Assembly: GCA_946803715.1 (NCBI GenBank)
Contig: CAMPET010000079.1
Location: 73,892 to 88,392, forward strand
Source of the DNA: Beroe ovata
Taxonomy: Eukaryota; Ctenophora; Nuda; Beroida; Beroidae
Direction of reading: 5' to 3'
Length of the DNA: 14,501 nucleotides
Numbering within the stretch: the stretch's first letter is position 1; every line of letters begins with the position of its first letter. Below, piece after piece: positions 1-7,686 of this stretch. The translations under genes were made by a program, and so were the position numbers. The notes beneath the pieces were generated by a model, which saw nothing but the letters and a program-made list of their open reading frames with translations, made no database searches and had not been told where the DNA came from.

Positions 1-9
1 TTTGGCTCG

Positions 10-289
10 TGCTATTCTGCCTCGTTTGAATCCGCGCACGACGGTACTTGCGACGCGCCTGCCAGCTTTCATGCTAACCTAACCCTAACCCTAACCTAAC
101 CTTAACCTAACCCTAACCTAACCCTAACCCTAGTATCCTAACCCTAACCCTAACCCTAACCCTTACCCTAACCCTAACCCTAACCCTAACCCTAACCGTT
201 AAGGTTAGGGTTAAAGTTAGGTTAGCATAAAAGCTGGCAGGCGCGTCGCAAGAACGGTCGTGCGCGGATTCAAACGAGGCAGAATAGCA
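10..289. mobile_element. Foldback/MITE-like element with telomere-like core
   Basis: Positions 10-75 and about 224-289 form imperfect inverted arms of roughly 65 bp with about three mismatches. The outer 15 bases match perfectly (TGCTATTCTGCCTCG at 10-24, its complement at 275-289). The arms run into telomere-like DNA: C-rich CCCTAA/CCTAA repeats from about 76 to 197, then a short G-rich stretch (TTAGGG-like) at 199-226, so the telomeric motif is itself part of the inverted structure. Inverted arms with little internal coding capacity are typical of non-autonomous DNA transposons or foldback elements. I see no transposase and no clean target-site duplication beside the perfect arm ends. The left flank is only nine bases, so the true end could lie outside the window. 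Confidence is high for the structure and moderate for calling it mobile. Confidence 0.7.
76..226. repeat. Interstitial telomere-like repeat tract
   Basis: A mixture of CCCTAA and CCTAA units fills about 76-197, with a few degenerate units (one interruption near 132-138). The strand then flips and 199-226 reads TTAGGG-like. The variant 5-mer units and the interruption show that this is not a fresh canonical telomere. The order C-rich then G-rich is opposite to that expected for an end-to-end telomere fusion. It sits inside the inverted arms of the element at 10-289. Confidence 0.85.
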
Positions 290-569
290 GCTGGGATTTC
301 GTTTGGCGCGCGGCGCAAACTTGTTCTAAGACAAGCTTGCTGATGCAAGCCGTGCGCAATGAAAAGTGTGCAGCACATGACACACGGGCGCTCCTCTGTT
401 CAGTACTTCACGCGCGCGCGAGAAACTGGAAACAGAGCTAGAAGTCGTGCAAGAACCACAAAGCCGCGCAGCACTTGTGGAGCTGAGTATTTGTTGAGAT
501 GGTATTTCTCGAAGTATCGAATACAGTGACCTAAGTTTCGATCTCAACTGATTCTTCGAAAATAAGTCG
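290..569. other. No gene seen; CpG-containing flank
   Basis: The stretch contains several GCGC/CGCG runs (for example around 405-420). I see no exon, RNA gene or repeat here. The longest minus-strand open frame, at 326-547, has no recognisable motif. Confidence 0.5.
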
Positions 570-1505
570 TTGACTTACTTCTTTTCTAGTTGGGAGCTTC
601 TCTAGTTGGGAGCTCCATTTGGCATTTACTACTTCACCAGTTATGGGCTAGGGGTACTTTTATTTGAGTGGTACTCCTTAGTTCTCCTTGACTGAGGAGC
701 TGGGGATACTTCTTTCTCCAGTTGGGACTTGGGAACTTGGATACTACTTTTTGAGTCAGGAGTAAGAGATAGGAACTCTTGATTTGGAAGCTACTGAGTA
801 CTGCTACTGTTTTTTGACTTAGGAAGTAGGAAACTGAAACTTGGGATACAACTTCCTGGATTGGCAGCTAGAGATGATACTACTACTAATAGGGGGATGA
901 ACCCCAAGGGTCCACACAGCCACACTAGGGTGCAGTGGGAGCTCCACCCTAGCTGCACGTGACCGGGATGGGAAACAAATCCCGTACCTCCCCTGATGCC
1001 ACAGCAGAGGGTCTCTCTGTGGGGCAGAGATCCCTCGTGCTGATGATGGAGTCTCCCTCCAGGTGGCCACTGATCTGGGGAGACCAGGTCTCTCACTGGA
1101 GAGGGTGCAGGAACCTCATGTCGTACCGGGGGTATAGGAGGTTCAGGTTAACACGCTTTACCTGGGTCTCCGGGTAGAGATGATACTACTTGATCTAGGG
1201 GCTGAGATGCCACATCTTGAGTAAGAAGCTAGGGTTAAACTACTTCTTGAGCTGCTATCCATAAGATGATACTTGAGTATATGATTGTATGAGCTTGATC
1301 CCTGTTCGGGTGCTAGGGATACTACATGCTGTGTTGGGAGCTTGGGATGCTATTTCTCTACTCCCGAGCTAGGGATGGTACCTGCTTCTGAAGTTGGGAG
1401 CTACGAATATCACTACTTGAGTTAGGAGCTAGGCATACTATTCCAGATTTCTTGAGTTGGCAGCTAGGGTTACTGCTTCTTGAGTTGGGAGCTGGGTATT
1501 TCATA
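570..1505. repeat. Diverged minisatellite, unit about 28-32 bp
   Basis: A loose unit recurs many times. Its core reads roughly GAGTTGGGAGCTAGGG followed by ATACTACTTCTT; clear copies lie near 595-615, 700-745, 1325-1350, 1385-1410, 1415-1445 and 1455-1495. Unit length and sequence have drifted widely, so the array is old. It is broken by an unrelated GC-richer insert at 885-1174. Short open frames inside the array have no recognisable protein content. Confidence 0.75.
869..1190. mobile_element. TSD-flanked insertion of about 290 bp (retroposon-like)
   Basis: The 16-base sequence TAGAGATGATACTACT occurs at 869-884 and again at 1175-1190. Between them, 885-1174 is GC-richer sequence with no resemblance to the surrounding minisatellite. 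Removing the insert and one copy of the duplication restores a normal minisatellite unit, so this is a clean insertion rather than an array rearrangement. A long duplication of this size suits LINE-mediated retroposition. I could not find convincing tRNA-type A and B boxes, a poly-A tail or terminal inverted repeats, so the family is unknown. Internal inverted repeats are visible, such as GAGACC-A-GGTCTC near 1080-1093. The overlapping short frames on both strands look non-coding. Confidence 0.7.
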
Positions 1506-3120
1506 AATATCATGCTTCATTACCAGAAACAATTTTCCGAGCAATGCACATTGCATTCACAAGGTACAATCAACAAAAGAGTACAGATGTCAGTGTTTTC
1601 ATCAGCTTACATCAGTCTCTAAGGCCTTTTCAATCGATTCTTACTTGGCCTTAACCCTTATTAGGCCTTAAATCAAACTTATCTCTAATTTTGATTTTCA
1701 TCTCAACCCTTTTAGCACATTTTCTTTTGATTGTCATTGTCAGGAATACATGATGCATGCCTTGGTATAGTCAGGAATACATGATGCAAACCCTGCATAC
1801 AAACCATTCTCAGGCTTTATACAAAACTTTCTCAAGCTATGAAATACGCAAAGGGGTTTCTAAGGGTATGCAATACATACTCTGCATACCCTCTGGCTAG
1901 GTCACTGCAATTTGAATTAGTGTTTCTCTATGATCAACCTTGTGGTCCATGCACGTCGCATGGGGGGGGGGTTTAAGCAGTGTTTTTCTGATATGAACCT
2001 CCTGATCCAAATGCGGCGCTGGAGGGTCACTGCTTAACCCTCCTGCGCCATTATAGTAAATGAAGATTCCTATTTCCTTGAATCCTACTACAAGGCCAGT
2101 GTAATGATAACGTAATCTCAAGTAATTTTCTTGCAGAATTCACTGATTAACGAAATTACCTAGATTGTTTCTGCAGGCTCTTTGGTAACCTAATCAGACT
2201 AATTTCGGGAATGCTATTTACCTTTTCGCATCTCAGCAAATTGAATCATACATTCATACATATTGAAAGAGCTGAAGACAGAATATTCAAAACATTATAT
2301 TTAGGATGTTTATTTAACGACCTTATTCCGGGAATTCCTAGCCATTTGATTGGATATTCGTGCAAAATGAATGTACGTGGTTTATTCAGTGTAATCGCAA
2401 TATGAACATGTACCACGACTCGAACTTTCTCGTGATTATCAAGGTTTTTTTCCTGTACGTGATCCGAGTTTTTTCGTATTGAGTGTTCCTTATGTGCTAG
2501 ACTGTAATTATAAGATCTGACTCTATTAGGAACTGGATTTGCACTTGCTGCTGGACTTTGTTTCTTTGAAATTGCCCTCCATTGGGGATGCCAATCGAAA
2601 AGAGGAACGTTCGTTTGAACTCAGAATCAACTAGAAAAAAGTTTGCTCCATACTTGGATCTAAAATGTTGCATTTTTTCATAATATACATTATACAAGTT
2701 CTTCGTTTTGATGCATGAATTTTCCCGAGACATCAGATAAATGACGTTGAATTTGGTGGAAATAACAAGACTAAATCTTTGTTCTTAAGTTCCTTTATTT
2801 CTTTTCCTTCCCGTGTTAACCCAATTTGCATATTTGACAAATCATTTATCAGACGTAGAACTATTTGTGAGACGAAGAACACGAACTAGAATTCGTTATC
2901 CGCCATTTTCGTTACTCTGCAACTGAATTATAAACGTCAACTCTTCCTGTGGAAGAACTTAAAATATTCCAAAAATTCCGTGAAAAACTTCTCGCACTCA
3001 TACAAAAATCACATAGCTTGAGCTTCTATTCATTTATACGATCTTTCCCCCGTATATTTCAATGAAATTACTACTCATTCAATGCTGAATAGCAATGAAT
3101 GGCTCCCGTCAAAGAGTGGT
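1506..3120. other. Intergenic region, no gene recognised
   Basis: This is AT-leaning DNA upstream of the carrier gene. The open frames at 1897-2121 (-), 2211-2405 (+) and 2497-2733 (-) have no recognisable domains. Small structures seen: an 18-base direct repeat beginning TCAGGAATACATGATGC near 1740 and 1770; a degenerate two-copy module at about 1919-1970 and 1979-2032 with a run of ten G at 1962-1971; and a 10-bp inverted repeat (TTAAGCAGTG at 1973-1982, complement at 2028-2037). Confidence 0.5.
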
Positions 3121-3140
3121 CACGTGATAGTGTGACGTCA
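3119..3140 (+). promoter_or_regulatory. E-box and CRE-like pair upstream of the carrier gene
   Basis: GTCACGTGAT at 3119-3128 contains the palindromic E-box CACGTG, and TGACGTCA at 3133-3140 is a full CRE consensus. They lie about 85-105 bases upstream of the start codon at 3224, a sensible position for a proximal promoter. E-boxes of this form bind bHLH-ZIP factors (USF, MITF/TFE types) and CREs bind CREB/ATF factors. That they regulate this gene is inferred from position only. A GACA-rich stretch follows at about 3174-3185. Confidence 0.4.
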
Positions 3141-3215
3141 CAGCGGTTGAACATATCACACTGCACAGTGTACACAGACAGACAGAGACTAGACAGATAC
3201 ACTCCCCAACACGCG

Positions 3216-3227
3216 ATGTCTAGATGA
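3216..3227 (+). promoter_or_regulatory. Three-codon uORF overlapping the carrier start
   Basis: ATG-TCT-AGA-TGA at 3216-3227 encodes Met-Ser-Arg-stop. Its TGA overlaps the downstream ATG at 3224-3226 by two bases (ATGA arrangement). Ribosomes that start here stop directly on the main start codon, so the uORF could either dampen translation or allow local reinitiation. Whether it is transcribed depends on where the transcription start lies, which the sequence does not show. Confidence 0.35.
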
Positions 3228-5756
3228 GTCTATCTGACGGATTTGTTGCCGGCTCCATAGCAGGTATGCTTTGTTCATTGTTCATTATTACCGATTACTC
3301 AATCAGCCTCGGGAGGGGGGTAAGAATATGATGACAATGCAGGTCATCGTAACAAATACCTGTCAACATTATGATAGACTGTGGAGGCAGGAGGGGGTTG
3401 AAATGGGCCAAACTTGATTACCTGTCGATAATGTTATTATCAGATTGCATATGGATGATTGTCCCTCTTTACAGGCATGTCAGGAGTGGTTGTGGGACAC
3501 CCGTTTGACACAGTCAAGGTAAGACTGCTGATTATCTTTCCTTGCAGTCTCTGCGCATTTTAGCACACTTTAGGATTTACATTTTCGTGAAAAAAATGAT
3601 GATGACATTGAAGAATTCCTAAATGACGTTAGGATACCGTTAAGGAATTCCTCACCTTCATTTCTGGGAGCTGGTAATTCCATTCATAAATACAGGTGAC
3701 ATCAAACCGAATTATTGTCACTCTACCATTCATCCCGTCATCCGGTTGGAACGACTTCAAAGAATTTGGGCCTTCAGGAAATTGTTGTTTGCGTTCGCAG
3801 GATTATGCAAAAATAACTAAAATTTGAATAAAAGTTAAAAGTGATGAGCAAGGATTCATATTCCTCCATGATGCTTTGCCAATCGTACCTCCAATAATGT
3901 TTGTGGTTTTTGAACCGCCAAAATGTAACATTATCTCAACTCTGACGTTGAAATATGAATGACAAATGAGACTGTAAAATATAAATCGAATTTTTCTCGC
4001 GGTCACAACCTAAATTTTGTTTGACGTAGCACGCAAAAAAATTTGGCTGAAATGTCATAACTCACTTTTCCATATAACGCGCACGCGCTCGTAAGTGTTC
4101 GGTGCTATATTCTGAACGCGCGCTCAATCAATCGTTTCGGATACTTGGTCTTGGAAATTTATTGTTTTCAATTTGAAAGGGGGGGGGAAGAGGGAAGTGA
4201 TTATTGACATTTCAAAATATGTTAACCATCTCAATGATTCATTGATCAGGTCCGACTACAGACCTCCCAAGCGTATAACGGAGTGACTCATTGTGCGAGA
4301 ATGATATTCACTAAAGAAGGGGTGAGTTGTTAGCAAACTCTCAATGAGAGTCTCGATATCATGTAACACAGCAGACAGCAGTGTCCTGTGTTGCACAGTG
4401 TGTGCAATGAGTCAAAATGAATCCATAGTTCTACGGATTCATTTAGACTTAAATCCTTGATCAAAGGAAGAAAATGTTGCAATTATTGTAACTTTTTCTT
4501 CTTTTGATTAAGGATATAATCTTTGGGAACTAATCAATGGCATTTTCTTCACTTTCAGCCGACAGCATTCTACAAAGGTATGATAGCCCCCATGGCAAGT
4601 GCTACTCTGATGAATGCTGTGTTTTTCGGAGCTTACACTTCATTCCTCAAAATGATAGACGATGACGTCGACTCTCCTAAAATTAGGTGTGCTACAGTAA
4701 CGGAACAGAAATTGTGTCGGTCAAATTTGTGTACTTCTAATCAGTGTTTAACTGTTCATTTTGCAGGAGCACATGGCTCGCTGGCACGGCGTCCGGTTTC
4801 CTAGCTGGCTGCATCAGTGGACCAACAGAACTGATAAAATGTCGACTTCAAGTTTCAGGTAAAAATTCTCGGGCGATTGACGGAAAAAACTTTCTTCATA
4901 ATCATTGCGTTGTGGACCATGGTTTTGAATATATTACGGTTCCAGAGGGCAAAGTGAGGTTGTCCAATATCGAAGCTATCCGGCATATTCTCAAGACGGA
5001 TGGTGTAAGGGGAATGGGCCGGGGTTTAGGGGTCACAATATTCCGAGAGACCATCTCCTGCGGGATCTACTTTTCCACGTGAGTCAATGACTCACTGAGT
5101 CATTATTTATTGGTTGCCTGATCACTGTTGAAATCGCGTCACAAATAGAAATGAACGCTCAATCACAGGTACGAGATATTGATACAAGGTATGAGCGGTC
5201 CGCACAAGGGAATCCAGGACTTGTCCCCTCTCCATCTCATTCTAGCCGGGGGAATCAGTGGAATGTCATCCTGGGGACTCAATTATCCGGTAATTAGCTC
5301 TTGATTGAGTGCCATCAATTACTTCCATAAATTTAATCTTATTTTCATTTAAAGAACTGAGATCACCCCTATTTATGCTAGGTTGACGTGATTAAGAGTA
5401 AAGTTCAGATCGACGGTGCGAAGGGCCCGAGAATGTACAAAACATCGCTCTGTGCTGCCAGGGACCTTCGGGCCCTGAGTGGAGTGCCAGGTGAACTATA
5501 GAAACAGGCAGCGAAATCATGCTTGATACAAAATCGTTCTGGTGACATTGTATTTCACCTGTCTACATGCACGTCATTACTGGGCCATGACAGAACTATT
5601 GTTGCCGAATGTATCCCTTAATTCCCCGCAGGTTTCTATAAAGGAGTGTCCGCGACGTTGATACGTGCATTTCCTACGAGTGCGGTGATGTTACCAGCGT
5701 ACAGCATGACTTTGTCACTCCTTGCTGGTTTCAGAACTGGCACTCATACACACTAA
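3224..5756 (+). CDS. SLC25A45-like: Mitochondrial carrier protein, SLC25A45/47/48-like
   Basis: Eight exons joined in frame: 3224-3263, 3475-3518, 4250-4321, 4559-4686, 4767-5078, 5169-5289, 5382-5490, 5632-5756. All introns are GT-AG. The model gives 951 bp, 316 aa plus stop; relatives are about 290-310 aa. The three carrier signatures P-x-[DE]-x-x-[KR] are present: PFDTVK (23-28), PTELIK (114-119) and PVDVIK (239-244, split across an exon junction). Repeats 1 and 3 also carry the FYKG motif. The start GFVAGSIAG and the third-repeat VDVIKSKVQIDG most resemble the SLC25A45/48 branch. The family is six-helix inner-mitochondrial-membrane exchangers; members of this branch have been linked to choline and methylated amino acid transport, but the substrate cannot be assigned here. 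The matrix loop after PTELIK is long and contains an in-frame GT...AG segment (4859-4945) that may be removed, giving 287 aa. No AATAAA is seen just downstream. Confidence 0.92.
3519..4249 (+). other. Intron 2 of the carrier gene
   Basis: At 731 bp this is the longest intron of the carrier gene. It starts GTAAGA after the PFDTVK codons and ends TGATCAG before VRLQ. It contains a small imperfect inverted repeat (GAATTCCT near 3613, AGGAATTC near 3644) and a G run near 4180. No nested gene is recognised; the minus-strand frame at 3803-4006 has no known motif. Confidence 0.7.
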
Positions 5757-5805
5757 CAACCACTAACAACCACTAACAATCACTAACAACCACTAACAAT
5801 CACTA
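5751..5805 (+). repeat. Decamer tandem repeat CACTAACAAC/T
   Basis: Five exact or one-base-variant copies of CACTAACAAC span 5751-5800, followed by a partial copy. The carrier's stop codon TAA (5754-5756) is the first TAA of the array, and the C-terminal residues Thr-His-Thr-His are encoded at its edge. The remainder lies in the 3' untranslated region. Confidence 0.9.
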
Positions 5806-5939
5806 TTGCACGCTCTAACATATACGTCGCCATCACACACAGGGGCAAATTATTAGGTCAGTGTTTCCTATGATAGAATGAAAGGGAGGTTTCGCTATGA
5901 ATTTTAAGCTGTTATAATTATGGTTATCATTAAGCTATT

Positions 5940-5964
5940 ATGGTCTTAACAGTGCTAAGACCAT
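5940..5964. repeat. Perfect 9-bp hairpin
   Basis: ATGGTCTTA (5940-5948) and TAAGACCAT (5956-5964) are perfect complements around a seven-base loop. It lies about 185 bases past the carrier stop codon, probably in or near its 3' end. Function unknown. Confidence 0.6.
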
Positions 5965-6232
5965 CATAGATTATCTATAAACCAGTTGATATTGTCGTGC
6001 CGTCGTGGATTTATTTTTTAAACAGATGCATTTTTACTAATTTAACATTCAGAATTTATTAGTCTTGACTTTGTTTTTACCGCCACAATTATTACTTTTA
6101 GATGACCAACTCATAAAACATATTTTATACCTTTTAAAGGAAATATGGTTATTCAAAAAGATGACGAATATTTCTATTTTAATTCTGCAGTCAGAAATAT
6201 GACTCGTTACTCTTTCCCTATCCGTACAGTTA

Positions 6233-6280
6233 CACACTGTTCACAGTGTGCACCGTACAGTGCACACAGTGAACAGCGTG
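6233..6280. repeat. 21-bp-arm hairpin rich in CACTGT/ACAGTG
   Basis: The arms at 6233-6253 and 6260-6280 pair with two mismatches around a six-base loop. Each arm is itself partly palindromic (CACACTGT...ACAGTGTG), so alternative folds are possible. Related words occur elsewhere in the window, such as ACACACTGTTCAC near 14308-14320 and CACTGCACAGTGTACAC near 3160. It lies in the convergent intergenic space between the two genes. Confidence 0.75.
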
Positions 6281-7305
6281 CAACAATAATTGAGAAAACC
6301 ACCCTAGGGGGAAATGTCAGTGGAGAAAGGCGGTGATTTGCCACTTTTCACGACCAGCGACGCCCCTGAATCCACGCGGATTTTAGTCTAGAACGACGAA
6401 TCGATACCCTTAAATCTTGTGGAAATCGTAATAACCAAACAAGTAAATCATAAAAGATAACATTTTCATTATTCGCTGTATTCTCATAATCAAAGATTAA
6501 AAATCAAATCAAAATCATAGAACAATTATACCGTTTTTGGAGGAGTGTTTTTGACATTTTTTATTTCTGAAAATCATTTTGGATTAGGAGCTCGATTTTC
6601 AAAAAATACTAATGAATCCCATAACATTTTTCAAGTAAAACTTCCGAACCGGTGTGGAGTGTAGATTGAAACTTGTCTATTAAACGAATTTTTCCAAAGA
6701 CGGATCGAAAAAAATTTTCTAGTTGCACTTTAAGTTTAAGATGAGAATTTTTCCAAATGCCTAATATATTTCTTCAAGGTATAATCATATTTGATCTAAA
6801 AAACAATGAAAACTTGCTTAAGATCACGTGGTTTAAGTTATATGCATACTATACGACAAACGTGGAGTAATAATAGTAAACATGAACAATGAACCAATGT
6901 ACAGTAATAACGTCCTTCGGAACCAATTCTAATCAGGGATTACTCTCGTAATTATTGTTTCCAGAAATAATATTCGCGTGCATCTAGATTGATTTTAGAC
7001 GGCAATTTAAACTGATACATCATCAGCACATCACCATGCCTGTACTACAGGCATTAGTACTATAGTTCTATAGTACTAGTAGTGACGTATTAGTGACGCT
7101 ATCAGAATGGATTCTTCCAGTTCCTGTTGCACATTGCACACGATATCCATGACTCATCACAGACGGCACAGTATTACAGTAAGCGGACCCTCAAAGACGA
7201 ATTATATCGGTGGACCTCTATACATACCGTTATACACGTTATGTATAGCCATACTTAAAGTGCGCGGCGCGCGCAATACAATGTAGTGTCACCTACTGGA
7301 TAGTT
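6281..7305. other. Convergent intergenic region, no gene recognised
   Basis: This AT-rich spacer separates the 3' ends of the carrier gene (+) and the CIP4-like gene (-). It should hold the 3' untranslated region of the minus-strand gene. A minus-strand AATAAA lies at about 6557-6562, some 750 bases past that gene's stop, and is not a secure polyadenylation signal. The hairpin at 7055-7078 is the only notable structure. Confidence 0.5.
7055..7078. repeat. Perfect 11-bp hairpin
   Basis: TAGTACTATAG (7055-7065) and CTATAGTACTA (7068-7078) are perfect complements around a two-base spacer, giving a near-complete palindrome. It lies about 230 bases beyond the stop codon of the minus-strand gene, possibly within its 3' untranslated region. 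Function unknown. Confidence 0.7.
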
Positions 7306-7686
7306 CTATGTGAGATGTTCTATATAGTTGCCCGGAACGAGTCCTATTTCATCCTCGGTCCGTTGTGCTTTCACCCATCCGGTCCCATTGTCCTCGAGTA
7401 CGTAGAGCGTTTCTCCCGCGTATATGTTAAGTTCGTCGTCATGTTGCGCTAAAGGGGAGAGATGGGCTGAGTGGGGGATGGGTAAGAAAGGGGGTGTGTG
7501 GGAGCCGGGAGGAAAAGAGGCGTTACCAATGGCTAAATGGTAATATTTGATAACAATTTACCAGCAATGAATACTTACCAACATAATCGTAGAGTACAGT
7601 ACATTGTTCCAAGTCACTCCCAGTTGCCGCCCCGGTTGCCGGGGGTGGCAACTCATCCACAGGTTGAGGGAGTTCGGGGTCAGGAA
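7306..7686 (-). CDS. SH3-domain exons (last two exons)
   Basis: Exon 7686-7579 encodes an acidic/proline linker (PDPELPQPVDELPPP) and the first SH3 strand CTVLYDYV. Exon 7448-7306 encodes the rest and the stop. The split alanine codon (G + CG) joins VLYDYV-A-QHDDEL exactly where SH3 domains continue. Key ligand-groove residues are visible: the ALYDY-type motif as VLYDY, a tryptophan in GTGWVK, and the P and Y of GLVPGNY. The intron between them (7449-7578) ends in a good pyrimidine tract, CTCCCCTTTAG on the minus strand. Confidence 0.93.

Noticed and set aside
76-226. A true chromosome end or telomere-fusion scar
   Set aside because: The repeat order is C-rich then G-rich with inverted unique arms, the opposite of a fusion, and unique DNA follows on both sides.
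885-1174. tRNA-derived SINE with A and B boxes
   Set aside because: Sequences resembling the boxes (GGTTC, TGGCTGTGTGG on the minus strand) are in wrong order or spacing, so no tRNA origin can be supported.
791-1177. Overlapping frames on both strands within the TSD-flanked insert
   Set aside because: They cross the insert-minisatellite boundary or lack any motif; the openness follows from GC-richer repeat sequence.
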